A DNA stretch of 33,247 nucleotides from Campylobacter troglodytis (GCF_006864425.1 NZ_QHLI01000031.1:1-33247), one strand, 5' to 3'. Counted from the first letter of the stretch, positions 9,320 through 18,262 are shown. Notes: generated from the letters alone by a model not told the origin. Numbers and translations: made by a program.

Positions 9320-10423
9320 ATGAAAAAGAATTTCTTAGTTTTGATACTATTTAGTATCTTTCTTACTAGCTTGGCTTTTGCTGAGACAAAAACTCTAACT
9401 GATGTCTTAGGACGAAAGGTTAAGGTTAATTTGCCAGCCAAACGCATAGCTCTTGGCTTTTACTACACAGACTTCATCGCTGTTGGCGGTGTAAAGGCAC
9501 TTGATAATGTCGTTGGCTTTTCAAAGGCTGTTTGGACGGATTGGACTCCTACAAGTTGGGATATGTATAGCAAGGCTGTGCCAAAGCTTACCACGCTTGA
9601 GGACTTTGGCGAGGCTGAGGTTGGGACATTTTCGGTAGAAAAGGTGCTTTCTTTAAAGCCTGATTTACTCATACTTGCGGCTTGGCAGTGGCAGATTTTA
9701 GAGTTTGATCTTGAACCTGTTATGAATGCAGGAATTCCTATCATAGTGCTTGATTATAACAGAGAAAGCGTTGAAAGGCATTTGCTCTCAACCAAGCTCT
9801 TAGGCGAGATTACAGGGCAAAAGGCAAGGGCAAAGGAACTTGCCTCTTGGTATGAAAGTATAGTTAAAGATGTGCAAACTCGCATCGCAAAGGCAAAGCT
9901 GCCAAAGCCAAAAATTTACATTGAATACGGCGCAAAGGGACCAAAAGAAGCAGGCATTACCTATGGCAAGGATATGTGGGGTGCATTAATCGACTTAGCA
10001 GGTGGAGAAAACATAGCAGCACCCTTTGTCAAGCAGTGGGCGCCTATAAATCCTGAGCAAATCATAGTCTCAAAGCCTGAGGTCATAGTCATCACAGGAC
10101 GAGAAACCGAGCTTAAAAAGAGCAAAGACGCTATGGTTATGGGCGTAAACATAGAGGAAAAAGAGGCTTTAAGAAGATTAGCAGCCTACAAAAAGCGTCC
10201 TGCTTGGAGCTCTTTACCAGCCATTGCCAACAATAGACTTTATGGAGCATACTTAGGAGCTACAAGAACCCTAGTTGATGCAAGTATGGTGCAGTTTTTA
10301 GCAAAGATACTTTATCCTGAGTTATTTAGCGATCTTGATCCTGTAAAGACTTATTTGGATTATCATCAAAAGTATTTGCCCGTTGTGCCAAAGGGTAGCT
10401 TTATCATTCAAGCGACAAAGTAG
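9320..10423 (+). CDS. Periplasmic substrate-binding protein of a metal/siderophore-type ABC importer
   Basis: Probable periplasmic binding protein of the FecB/BtuF class (periplasmic binding protein 2 fold), 367 aa. A signal peptide (MKKNFLVLILFSIFLTSLAFA, cleaved before ETK) has no lipobox cysteine, so the mature protein should be soluble in the periplasm. The first lobe opens with the family motif TDVLGRKVKVNLPAKRIAL; SLKPDLLILAAW and VSKPEVIVITGRE are the paired lobe strands. The ribosome-binding site is AAAAGGAG. It begins an apparent operon with permease, ATPase, copper protein and ATP-grasp ligase. The ligand is unknown: a ferric or haem-like chelate is the family default, but the copper-protein neighbour makes another metal possible. 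No TonB-dependent receptor is visible nearby. Confidence 0.85.
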   Translation: MKKNFLVLILFSIFLTSLAFAETKTLTDVLGRKVKVNLPAKRIALGFYYTDFIAVGGVKALDNVVGFSKAVWTDWTPTSWDMYSKAVPKLTTLEDFGEAEVGTFSVEKVLSLKPDLLILAAWQWQILEFDLEPVMNAGIPIIVLDYNRESVERHLLSTKLLGEITGQKARAKELASWYESIVKDVQTRIAKAKLPKPKIYIEYGAKGPKEAGITYGKDMWGALIDLAGGENIAAPFVKQWAPINPEQIIVSKPEVIVITGRETELKKSKDAMVMGVNIEEKEALRRLAAYKKRPAWSSLPAIANNRLYGAYLGATRTLVDASMVQFLAKILYPELFSDLDPVKTYLDYHQKYLPVVPKGSFIIQATK

Positions 10424-10429
10424 CTTGCA

Positions 10430-11488
10430 ATGAGTGAAAAACTTGAAAATGCCTTAAAAGAGCACAGAAGCCGTGAATTTAGACGCCTTTTCATCATACT
10501 TGGCTTTTTACTTGTGGCTTTTGTTTCTTTAATCTTTGACATAGCCACAGGTCCCTCGCTCTTGCCACCAAAAGAGGTTTTAGACGCGCTTTTAAGTCCT
10601 TTTTTTGATGATATTAGCGCAGATGAAACGACTTTGGCGATAGTTTTTGATTTGCGTTTGCCTATTGCTTTGATGGCTTTGGTTGTAGGTGCTGCACTTG
10701 GCGTGGGCGGGGCTGAAATTCAAACCCTGCTTAACAATCCTATGGCAAGCCCCTACACCTTGGGACTTGCAGCGGCAGCTGGCTTTGGAGCAAGCCTTGT
10801 CATTGCTGTTGGAAGTTTTGGCTTGCCCCTGCTTTTTGCCGTGCCTATTGGAGCTTTCATTATGACTATGCTTAGCGGAGTGGTGCTTTTTTCCTTTGCT
10901 GCAATGCGTAGATTTAACTCGGCTACGCTCGTTTTGGTGGGCATTGCCTTGCTTTTTTTGTTTCAATCCTTGCTTTCGCTTGTTCAGTTTTTATCAAGCC
11001 CTGAGATTTCACAGCTTATTTTGTTTTGGCTTTTTGGAAGTTTGCAAAAGTCAAATTGGATAAATTTAGCCGTGATTTTCGTTGTAAGCGTTATTTGCAT
11101 AGCCTTGCTTTTAAGGGATTCTTGGAAACTTACGGCTTTAAGGCTTGGAGAAGCAAGGGCAAAGAGTATGGGCGTGAATTTAAACGCACTTCGCTTTCGC
11201 ACGCTTCTAATCGTGTCAATAATGACGGCAACGGCGATTTCTTTTGTGGGCGTTATCGGCTTCATAGGGCTTGTCGCGCCTCATATTGCTCGCACTTTGG
11301 TGGGAGAAGATCAAAGATTTTTCTTGCCTAGTGCTATGTTTTGCGGGGCGGCGTTTTTATCCATAGCTTCTGTGCTTTCTAAAATCATAATCCCCGGCGC
11401 GCTCTTTCCTGTGGGTATCGTAACTTCTTTTGTCGGCGTGCCGTTTTTCTTTTGGATAATCCTATCAAAAAGGAAAAGCGTATGTTAA
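10430..11488 (+). CDS. FecCD-family ABC transporter permease
   Basis: Inner-membrane permease of the FecCD/BtuC family, 352 aa, with about nine or ten hydrophobic segments. Diagnostic stretches are FDLRLPIALMALVVGAALGV, GGAEIQTLLNNPMASPYTLG and the cytoplasmic coupling region GVIGFIGLVAPHIARTLVGE followed by FLPSAMFCGAAFL. It starts 7 nt after the binding-protein stop and overlaps the ATPase start (ATGTTAA), consistent with a co-translated importer. It would homodimerise to form the channel for the ligand delivered by the binding protein. Confidence 0.93.
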   Translation: MSEKLENALKEHRSREFRRLFIILGFLLVAFVSLIFDIATGPSLLPPKEVLDALLSPFFDDISADETTLAIVFDLRLPIALMALVVGAALGVGGAEIQTLLNNPMASPYTLGLAAAAGFGASLVIAVGSFGLPLLFAVPIGAFIMTMLSGVVLFSFAAMRRFNSATLVLVGIALLFLFQSLLSLVQFLSSPEISQLILFWLFGSLQKSNWINLAVIFVVSVICIALLLRDSWKLTALRLGEARAKSMGVNLNALRFRTLLIVSIMTATAISFVGVIGFIGLVAPHIARTLVGEDQRFFLPSAMFCGAAFLSIASVLSKIIIPGALFPVGIVTSFVGVPFFFWIILSKRKSVC

Positions 11489-12258
11489 GACTTGAAAATG
11501 TCAGCATTTACCGCAGCGAACTTTGCGTGGCAAACGCCATAAATAGCGAATTTAAGCCGGGCAAGGTATATGCCGTGCTTGGACCAAATGGAGCGGGCAA
11601 GACTTCGCTGATGTCGGCTGTTTTTGGGGATTTAGCCTTTAAGGGTAGCATTTCTCACAAAGAAACGGAATTAAGCCTTAAAAATCACTTCGCTTGGAAA
11701 AAACGCATAGCCTATATGCCACAAGATAGCGTTGTGGATGCGAGTTTGAGTGCGTTAGAAGTCGTGCTTTTGGGGCTAATTGATAGTTTGGGAATGTATG
11801 TAAGCGACTCTCAAATAAAACAGGCTTTAAGCCTTATGGAAGAGCTTGGAATTTTGCATTTAGCAAGCCGCGACATTTTGAATTTAAGCGGCGGACAAAG
11901 GCAAATGGTAATGTTTGCTTCCGTGCTTATCAAAGCCCCTGAAATTTTGCTACTTGACGAGCCCGTTAGTGCTTTGGATATGCACCATCAATGCGTTTTG
12001 CTTGAATGCGTTCGCTCATACACGCACAAAGAAAAGCTCATTACCGTCATCATCTTGCACGATTTAAGCCTTGCTTCGCAGTTTGCTGATGAATTAGTGG
12101 TGTTAAGTGAGGCTAAAATTCAAGCACAAGGGCAGGCAAAAGCCGTTTTGAGCAAGGATTTAATCGAAAATTTATACAAAATCAAAGCCGATATTTTCTA
12201 CGATGAAAGCGACAAGCCTGTAATCGTGCCAAAATCGGCATTGAAAGACTTATCTTAA
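11482..12258 (+). CDS. ABC transporter ATP-binding protein (FecE type)
   Basis: Cytoplasmic ATPase that would drive the FecCD-type permease encoded just upstream. The 258-aa product has Walker A GPNGAGKTS (34-42), Q-loop MPQD (79-82), signature LSGGQ (135-139), Walker B LLLDEP (156-161) and the switch histidine in ILHDLS (His193). The frame is open back to 11452, but the ATG at 11482 begins the usual MLRLENVSI and overlaps the permease stop. The copper-protein gene follows 14 nt after the stop, with its own AAAGGAGG. Confidence 0.93.
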   Translation: MLRLENVSIYRSELCVANAINSEFKPGKVYAVLGPNGAGKTSLMSAVFGDLAFKGSISHKETELSLKNHFAWKKRIAYMPQDSVVDASLSALEVVLLGLIDSLGMYVSDSQIKQALSLMEELGILHLASRDILNLSGGQRQMVMFASVLIKAPEILLLDEPVSALDMHHQCVLLECVRSYTHKEKLITVIILHDLSLASQFADELVVLSEAKIQAQGQAKAVLSKDLIENLYKIKADIFYDESDKPVIVPKSALKDLS

Positions 12259-12272
12259 CAAAGGAGGAAAAA

Positions 12273-12710
12273 ATGAAAATCGTTAAGATTATGGCAGCAA
12301 CAGCGTTGCTTTGTGCTTTTGCGAGTGCAAAAGATTATGAAGTTAAGATGCTTGATGTGAATGAGGAAGGCACTATGGTTTTTGAGCCCGGCTTCATACA
12401 CATACAAAAGGGCGACACCGTTACCTTTGTGCCAACGCACAAGACTCACTGGGCTAAGAGTGTGGTGATTCCTGATGGAGCGTCCAAATTTGAAAGCAAG
12501 CTTGATGAGAAGGCTACCTTTAAATTTGATGTTGAGGGCGTTTATATCTATGAATGCCCGCCACACAAGATGATGAATATGCTTGGCATCATTCAAGTGG
12601 GAAAGGCTGTAAATGCTGTAAAGATAAAAGAAGTGGTGCCAAGGCTTGAAAAAAGGGTTAGTGAAAATCAAGGACGACTTGAAAGATATGCCAAACAAAT
12701 CAAAGAGTAA
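12273..12710 (+). CDS. Pseudoazurin-like type I copper protein
   Basis: Probable periplasmic blue-copper (cupredoxin) protein, 145 aa. A signal peptide ends ASA at residue 19. Four type I copper ligands are visible in pseudoazurin spacing: His59 in PTHKTHW, and Cys95, His98 and Met103 in YECPPHKMMNMLG. The C-terminal about 35 residues form a charged helical tail (KEVVPRLEKRVSEN). A strong ribosome-binding site (AAAGGAGG) precedes the ATG. Classical pseudoazurins pass electrons to nitrite or nitrous-oxide reductases or cytochrome peroxidases, but none is encoded here. Sitting between an ABC importer and an ATP-grasp ligase, it might instead reduce or bind an imported metal complex; that is inference. 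Confidence 0.85.
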   Translation: MKIVKIMAATALLCAFASAKDYEVKMLDVNEEGTMVFEPGFIHIQKGDTVTFVPTHKTHWAKSVVIPDGASKFESKLDEKATFKFDVEGVYIYECPPHKMMNMLGIIQVGKAVNAVKIKEVVPRLEKRVSENQGRLERYAKQIKE

Positions 12711-13602
12711 AGAGTTTATCATACTTTCTTGCAAGGACTTCCCTCAGGGAAATGCTTCCTTGCAAGCACTTTGCGTTGGGATGCGTGAATTTTTTGCTAA
12801 AAAGGGCTTTGAGTGTGAGGCGAAAATCTTGCCTTGGCAAGAATTAAAGCTCTCAAATTTAAGCGAAAATTCAGTGCTTTTGCCCTTGGCTGTGTGGGAT
12901 TACAGTGCGCATTATGATGAGTTTGTGAGCTTTTTAGACGAGTTAGAGGCTTTGAATTTAAGCATTTTTAATCCCTTAAAGCTTTTGCGTTGGAATGTAT
13001 CAAAGCTTTATCTTAAAGAGCTTGATAATTTAGGCTTTGATATAATACCTAGCATTTTTGTTGAAAAAAACTTGGATAAAGAGTTTGTAGATGATGCTTT
13101 ACAAAGTGCAAAAAAGTGGCAAAATCCCATCATTAAGCCCCTTGTAGGACAAAGTGGCAAGGGAGTAATGAGGCTTGAGGGCTTAAATTCACAAGAAATC
13201 ACTCAAAACAAAGTCTTTAAAAAGGGCTTTATCATTCAACAATTTATCCCTGAAATTTGCGAAGATGGCGAGCTTTGCCTTGTATTTTTTAATGCTTGTT
13301 TTCAATATGCCATTTTAAGACAGGTCGCACAGGGTGAGTTTAGAGCAAATTCAAATTTTGGTGTGCATATTCAAAAATGCGAATTTGTGGATAAAAAATG
13401 CCTTGATATAGCGAAACGCATTTTCTCGCACCTACCCCAAACACCCTTATATGCAAGGTTTGATTTCATCACTCATCAAGGAAGAGCCTTACTTAACGAG
13501 CTTGAGCTTATTGAGCCGAATTTGTATTTTGACTATGAAGAAAAGGCGATAAATCATTTTTGTGCTAAAACGGATTTTTATGTTTGGCTCAAGACAACTT
13601 AA
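12688..13602 (+). CDS. ATP-grasp ligase, 3' end rewritten by an IS
   Basis: Cytoplasmic ATP-grasp enzyme, 304 aa, resembling the RimK/glutathione-synthetase-like group (DcsG-type) that joins a carboxylate to an amine through an acyl phosphate. The nucleotide-binding lysine and glycine loop are in IIKPLVGQSGKGV (148-160), the second lysine-side strand is FIIQQFIPE, and the Mg2+ ligands are in RALLNELELIEPNLYFD near the C-terminus. I chose the ATG at 12688, inside the copper-protein gene, because GAAAG precedes it; 12646 is the alternative. The overlap implies coupling. The last residues WLKTT and the TAA come from the terminal inverted repeat of the IS that begins about 13583, so the native C-terminus is lost or altered. 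Catalytic residues are intact, so activity may survive. The substrate is unknown. Confidence 0.8.
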   Translation: MPNKSKSKEFIILSCKDFPQGNASLQALCVGMREFFAKKGFECEAKILPWQELKLSNLSENSVLLPLAVWDYSAHYDEFVSFLDELEALNLSIFNPLKLLRWNVSKLYLKELDNLGFDIIPSIFVEKNLDKEFVDDALQSAKKWQNPIIKPLVGQSGKGVMRLEGLNSQEITQNKVFKKGFIIQQFIPEICEDGELCLVFFNACFQYAILRQVAQGEFRANSNFGVHIQKCEFVDKKCLDIAKRIFSHLPQTPLYARFDFITHQGRALLNELELIEPNLYFDYEEKAINHFCAKTDFYVWLKTT

Positions 13603-14443
13603 GCAGATTTTGTATTATCAACTTTAATAAAATTTGATGAGAAATTTGTCTCAAAATTTTCGCATTAATTTTGTTTCTTTTAAATGAAGTATAAAATTTC
13701 TAATTCCTTTAAACTTGCTTAATCTATGCAAAGCCTCAGAAATTCTCAATGCCATTTATGTGATTTGTGCCTTTTGCAAACTCATTTTTCCTATGTTTTA
13801 CTCTATAACTTTGCTACGCAAAGTTGCAAGCCTAGCGTTGTAAAAAATCAACTAAACCATCATAAATAGCCAAGCACTAAAATTTCGTCTTGCTTATATC
13901 GCTTAAATACCACAGAAAAGAGCTTCTTAGCCAAGCAAGCTTTTACAAGCTAAGTATAAACTTGCCCATTTCGTTTTAGTAAACCTTTTACTACGCAGTT
14001 GCAAGAGGTTTAACTAAGTAAAAACACTGGTGCTTTCAGTCCCATGTCCACGCTTAGCTCGCACACGCTTTGCATCTTCTACTACGCAGTTGCAAGCCTA
14101 GCGTTGTAAAAATAACTCTCATTTATTTCAATCTCGCCTTTTTTGAAATTTTTTCACATTCTTTGGAGATTAAAATTCTAATATTTTTGATTATTTTATT
14201 GATGCTTTGGCGAGAAATTTTGCTTAATTTTGCCATTTTGGAGGCTTTAATATTTTGCATTTTTAATTACTTTAATATCAATGTTTCTTGCAAAGAAACA
14301 AGAGGCTTAACGAAGCAAAAAAATACTTTACAATTTTTTAAATTTAGCCTCTGAAATTTTGAAACAATTGATATACTTGTTTTTCATCGCTGTAATCATA
14401 ACTTAAAGCTTATTTGTTTGAGTTTAAGTTGTCTTGAGCCAAA
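13583..14443 (-). mobile_element. Degenerate IS1595-type insertion sequence (copy B)
   Basis: Both terminal inverted repeats are present: TTTGGCTCAAGACAACTTAA at 13583-13602 and its complement at 14424-14443, giving an 861-bp element. On the minus strand the transposase can be followed in pieces: KASKMAKLSKISRQSINKII (helix-turn-helix), CEKISKKARLK, ESYF, KRGHGT, KRNGQVYT, IYDGLVD, YRVKHRKNEFAKGTNHINGI and NF*GFA. Four mini-inserts break it at about 14285-14316, 14077-14108, 13986-14021 and 13814-13841, three of them after ESYF, SVF and LVDF. I found no target-site duplication. The left end supplies the stop of the ATP-grasp gene. Confidence 0.8.
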
Positions 14444-14486
14444 GTAATTTTTAAAAAAATATCCTTGCTTTGATTTTAAAGCATTT

Positions 14487-14600
14487 TAAAACTCCACAAT
14501 CCGTGTTTTTTCATTGATATTTTCTAAAATATCCCTTTTAATCTCCTCATTATAAACCCCAGCATTTAGCACAAGCAAGGCATTTTCTTGGTGCAAAATG
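14487..14600 (-). pseudogene. 3' fragment of a C-methyltransferase paralogue
   Basis: This segment is almost identical to the last about 110 bp of the methyltransferase gene at 16000-16110, including ATTGATATTTTCTAAAATAT, and it encodes the same NINEKTxIVEF ending and stop. It has no attached gene body. It is probably the scar of a duplication and deletion, or of recombination, in this locus. Confidence 0.75.
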
Positions 14601-14626
14601 CTTATAGATAGTGCGAAAATGACATA

Positions 14627-15918
14627 CTATAAAATTCCCTCGCTAGTGATTATATTATCCATAAAGCCCTCTTTTCTTAAAAATTCACAAATTTCTTTTT
14701 CGTAAAGTGGGCTTGAGATTAAAATACACTCAAGTCCTGTAAATTCAGCCTTGCAAGGCTTTTTGATGATAATCTTTGAGCCCTGCAAAAAGCGTCCTTG
14801 CTTGCGAGTGTCTAAATCAAAGCAAAGTGCGATTTTATCAAGGTTTGCACTATCTAAATATGTGATGATGGTGTTGCCGTGAGCTCCCGCTCCGTAAAGT
14901 GCGACTTTTGAGTATGATTTTAAGAGTGTATTTAGCTCGCAAGCCTTATCATTTAGGGCTTTGCCAAGTCTTTCATCATAAAAGATAACTTCGCTTTTTT
15001 GCGTGAATTTTTTCCTTGCAGATGCCAAAAATTTGGCATTTTTAACAAAAAAAAGCCCCAAATGTTGCTCATTGTAAAGCAAAATTTCGCCCACGCATTC
15101 GCAGGATAATTTCGCCATAAAATCGCACAAAACGCCTTTTTGATGGTATCCGCAGTGGTCATTAAAAAGCTCGTAAAAACGCAATGTGCCCAAAAATTCA
15201 GGCGTGTTTGGCACTTCTATGTATATGAGTGCTTGTGGGGCTGCGATTTGCACGACTGCTCGCAAAAACTCGCCAGCGTTTTCTATGTGTTCAAGCAGGT
15301 GGCGAAAGACGATTAAATCAATATCGTGGTCGATTTGTGTGGCGATTTTCTCGTCAAAAAAGGCTTGGATGTGCTTGTGGTGGCGGATATTTTGCACTTC
15401 AAGCGAGACTAGCGATGGGTCGATGGTGTAGATAAAATCGCACTCTGGGGCTAGTGAGACGAGTAAATCGCCACTTCCTGGGGCTATTTCAAGTAGTTTT
15501 GGTTTTGCAAGTTGTGATTTTTGGTGGCTTTGTGGGTTTGCAAGTTGAGTTGAGGTGGTTATGCTACGATTGTGTAGCTTTGTAGAATGCGGTGCAGTGG
15601 CACTTCTCTCTCTCTCTCTCTCGTTGCCACGTAGTTTGCGAGTATGGCATCTTTGATGGTGGCAATGTTGCTACTCATTGCTTTAGAGACGATTTTGCGT
15701 GAGATATAGCCCTGTGAGGCGTATTGCTCGTTGATGGCATCTGCGTCAAATGCCGCATTAAACATAAATCCGCAAGCCTTGCACTGGCTCAAAGCTAGCA
15801 CAGCTTTTTGTTTTGGCGTGTTTGGCTCATCATCAAGCACACTGCTTGAAACAAAGTTTTTCTCGTGGGTAAAAAGTAAGCAAATATCGCTACCACCGCA
15901 CATAGAGCAGATTTTCAT
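14627..15918 (-). pseudogene. C-methyltransferase, phase-off at a (GA)9 tract
   Basis: Three-part sugar C-methyltransferase. An N-terminal zinc-binding domain carries Cys4/Cys7 and Cys46/Cys49 (MKICSMCGGS; LSQCKACGF). A SAM-binding domain follows with LEIAPGSGDLL and FRHLLEHIENAGEFL. A C-terminal Rossmann-like domain contains KVALYGAGAHGNTIITYL. The zinc and SAM parts are in different frames, separated by (GA)9 on the coding strand (15605-15622). As sequenced, the upstream frame reads RERERE and stops at 15559 (119 aa). With 8 or 11 GA units the frames join and give about 429 aa. The linker around the tract (APHSTKLHNRSITTST) is unlike the rest of the protein. The gene lies downstream of two same-strand genes and probably modifies a capsule or other surface sugar. 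Genuine phase variation versus a fixed frameshift cannot be told from one sequence. Confidence 0.85.
15605..15622 (-). repeat. (GA)9 dinucleotide tract
   Basis: Nine TC units on the plus strand (GA on the coding strand) inside the methyltransferase gene. GTGGCA and TGCCAC flank it as an inverted repeat. Eight or 11 units restore the reading frame. Confidence 0.9.
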
Positions 15919-15999
15919 CGTGTATCCTTTGCGTTAAATTACGCTGAAATTTTACAAAAATTCAGTAAATCTATCCTAAAGCCTAAAATCGCTACGCCC

Positions 16000-17236
16000 C
16001 TAAAACTCCACAATTTGCGTTTTTTCATTGATATTTTCTAAAATATCTTTTTTAATCTCCTCATTATAAACCCCAGCATTTAGCACAAGCAAGGCATTTT
16101 TATCACGTAAAATGCGAGGGGACAGCACTTTAAAGGCTGTGCCATAAAGCCTTTTGTTTTGCTTTTGTGCGTTATTATCCAAAATGGCTATGATTTTATC
16201 CGCACAAAGCCCATTATAAAGCAAAAACTGCGAGAAAAGATGAGCTCCAAACAAATAAATAGGCTTTTTGGTGCTTTTTAAAAGCTCGTTTAACTTAGAA
16301 ATTTTTTGGCTATAAAAGCTCATAAATTCAGCAACTAGGGCTTTGTTTTGAGTGTATTGAGATTTAAGCCCTAGCTCGTAGTTTTCATTAAAATTTGTAA
16401 GCTTTTGGCAAGCATAAAATATGCTATGTTCTTTAAAATATCTTTTTTCAAGTAGCTTGAAGTGATTTTTAGCCAGTAAAAACTCTATAACGGCTTCGTT
16501 TAAAAAGATGGTGTGTTCGTAGTTTAGGCAGTTTGTGAATTTATTTTCAAGCCATTTTTGCATATTTGGTAAGGTAAAGATTAGCAGACCGTCTCTCTCT
16601 CTCTCTCTCTCTCTCGTTGCTGTGGCTTGAAACACTTTGTGTGTCAGACTTTGAAATACCGCATTCACCGTCACTTAAAGAATTCAAGCCCCCGCTTAAA
16701 GCCTCATAAATTTGAGCTAAAAAAAGATTTGGCTCATAAATATGCTCAAAGGTATGAGAATGCACTATGGTGTCGTATTTTGTGTCTAGTTTTTCCTTGC
16801 CAAAGAAGCTATCTATGTAGGTGATTTTCTCGTGCTTTGTGGAGTTTGGCTCTATGATGGTATAAGATAGGGTTTTATCTTTTTCAAGGCATTTTAGGGC
16901 TAATTTGCCGTGTCCGCCGCCTATTTCTAGCAATTTTTTAGGCTTAAAGCTCATTACAAAGCTTGCAAATTCGCTGTGATGCTCCTCCCATAAAGCCCCC
17001 ACAGAGCCTGCATCGTGTCCGTTTTTATAAAGCACATCAAGTGGGACTAGATTTTTAAGCTGCACCACTCCGCTTGGCTTAAAAATTACAAAATCCATTC
17101 TAGCCACCAAATCCTCGCTTTGTGGTTCATTCGTGCAGCCACAAAATAAAGGGAAATCAAAGCCAAAGGCAGGCTCAAACTCACTCTCACCTGTGATGGC
17201 ACAGTTTGTGCGTTCAATATAATCAATTTTTTTCAT
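16000..17236 (-). pseudogene. Second C-methyltransferase, phase-off at a (GA)12 tract
   Basis: The N-terminal part (from 17236, MKKIDYIERTN) has SAM motif I LLEIGGGHGKLA (about 101-112) and the post-motif HSHTFEHIYEPN. The remaining part restarts as GLLIFTLPNMQKW and ends in a C-terminal domain with YLFGAHLFSQFLLYNG and LLVLNAGVYNEEI, the layout of sugar C-methyltransferases. (GA)12 at 16592-16615 separates the two frames. As sequenced, the upstream frame ends ERERERER-RSANLYL at 16547. Ten or 13 units would give about 412 aa. The tract and a serine-rich linker (SDTQSVSSHSNE) interrupt the usual GG-LLI strand junction. The start has AAAGGAC about 5 nt upstream, and the preceding gene ends 12 nt earlier, so the two are likely co-transcribed. 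Role: modification of a surface glycan sugar, by family. Confidence 0.85.
16592..16615 (-). repeat. (GA)12 dinucleotide tract
   Basis: Twelve TC units on the plus strand (GA on the coding strand), preceded on the coding strand by GCAAC exactly as in the other methyltransferase gene. Ten or 13 units restore the frame. Confidence 0.9.
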
Positions 17237-17248
17237 TTTTGTCCTTTT

Positions 17249-18262
17249 TTATGAATTTTTATCTGTTTTTACGCCAAAAAATCGCTTTATGGGGTAGCGA
17301 AAGGGGCGGATTTTGTGGCGAATTTTAGCGAAAAATCTTTTCGGCTTAATAAATAATTGCTTGTGCGTGTAGAATTTCACAAAAGCTTTCAAATGCTCTA
17401 AATTTTTAAGCCTTTTATGCTCATCTTGACTAATGCATACAGTAGCGACTGCGATATTTTCACTCAAACCGCGAAAGGCTATGTATTCATTTGTTCGCTT
17501 GATTTTATAGGGGCGATTATAGCAAGAATGAATGCCGGTAATATCAATGTGTTTGGATACAAGATAATTACACATAATGCTTTCAGGGCTATACAAATTC
17601 GCATTTTGCAAATCATCGTAAGAAAGCTTGTCGTAATACTCTGCAAGTAAATTCATCGTGCTTGGCGTAGATAAATAAAATGTGTCAATACCGCCCCTTT
17701 CATTATAAGTTGCATCGTAATACCCAAAGAGTTTTTGTGAAGTATCGCCCCAAAAATTCAAAAAATCCAAAGAAAATCTATCCGTGAAAAACAAATCAGG
17801 ATGTGTATTTATGACAAAATCATACTTTACGCCACTTTGCTTTTCGTAATCTACTCGCAAATTATTTACACACTGCAAGCTGTAATATACACTTAATGTG
17901 GATTGAAATTTATAGCCTTTTTCGGGGCAACGCATTTTCACAAATTTTTCACTATCCTTATGCGTGGGCTGAGGCATTATGTCTATGCCTTTTAGCTTGT
18001 AAAGCTTTGTGAGATAGTCTTTGCTTGACGTTTTGCTAGGCATTGCTGTGGGGGCGATGTCCTTTTCACCGCTTAACGACACCTTTACGTCCTCGACAAA
18101 GTCCCACGAGTACATAAAAATATCCACTTCAAAGCCCACATTTTCGATGGGCTTAACGAGATTTGCAAAAAAGCTCTCAAGACAGCTTTCAAAGCTATGC
18201 AAATAGCCATAAAGCTGAATTGCTAATCGTTTTTGCTTTTGTGTAGTTTGTGTGTTTGTCAT
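17249..18262 (-). CDS. Uncharacterised protein of a surface-glycan gene group
   Basis: A 337-aa soluble protein that I do not recognise with certainty. It begins with a beta-strand-like stretch, RLAIQLYGYLHSFESCLESF, followed by FEVDIFMYSWDF. The middle contains YDFVINTHPDLFFTDRF and IDTFYLSTPSTMNLLAEYYD. The tail is very basic (KPKRFFAKIRHKIRPFRYPIKRFF) and could bind a membrane or nucleic acid. The INTHPDLFF segment resembles the acceptor-site strands of some capsular glycosyltransferases, so a transferase role is plausible but unproven. It is the first gene of the minus-strand group with two phase-variable methyltransferases. AAAGGAAAA lies just before the ATG. Confidence 0.6.
   Translation of the reverse strand: MTNTQTTQKQKRLAIQLYGYLHSFESCLESFFANLVKPIENVGFEVDIFMYSWDFVEDVKVSLSGEKDIAPTAMPSKTSSKDYLTKLYKLKGIDIMPQPTHKDSEKFVKMRCPEKGYKFQSTLSVYYSLQCVNNLRVDYEKQSGVKYDFVINTHPDLFFTDRFSLDFLNFWGDTSQKLFGYYDATYNERGGIDTFYLSTPSTMNLLAEYYDKLSYDDLQNANLYSPESIMCNYLVSKHIDITGIHSCYNRPYKIKRTNEYIAFRGLSENIAVATVCISQDEHKRLKNLEHLKAFVKFYTHKQLFIKPKRFFAKIRHKIRPFRYPIKRFFGVKTDKNS

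Noticed and set aside
10592-10966. A 124-codon minus-strand frame inside the permease gene
   Set aside because: It lies wholly opposite a well-supported permease gene and has no ribosome-binding site or recognisable motif.
13570-14460. Target-site duplication of the IS in the ATP-grasp gene
   Set aside because: The 8 bp outside the two terminal repeats do not match.
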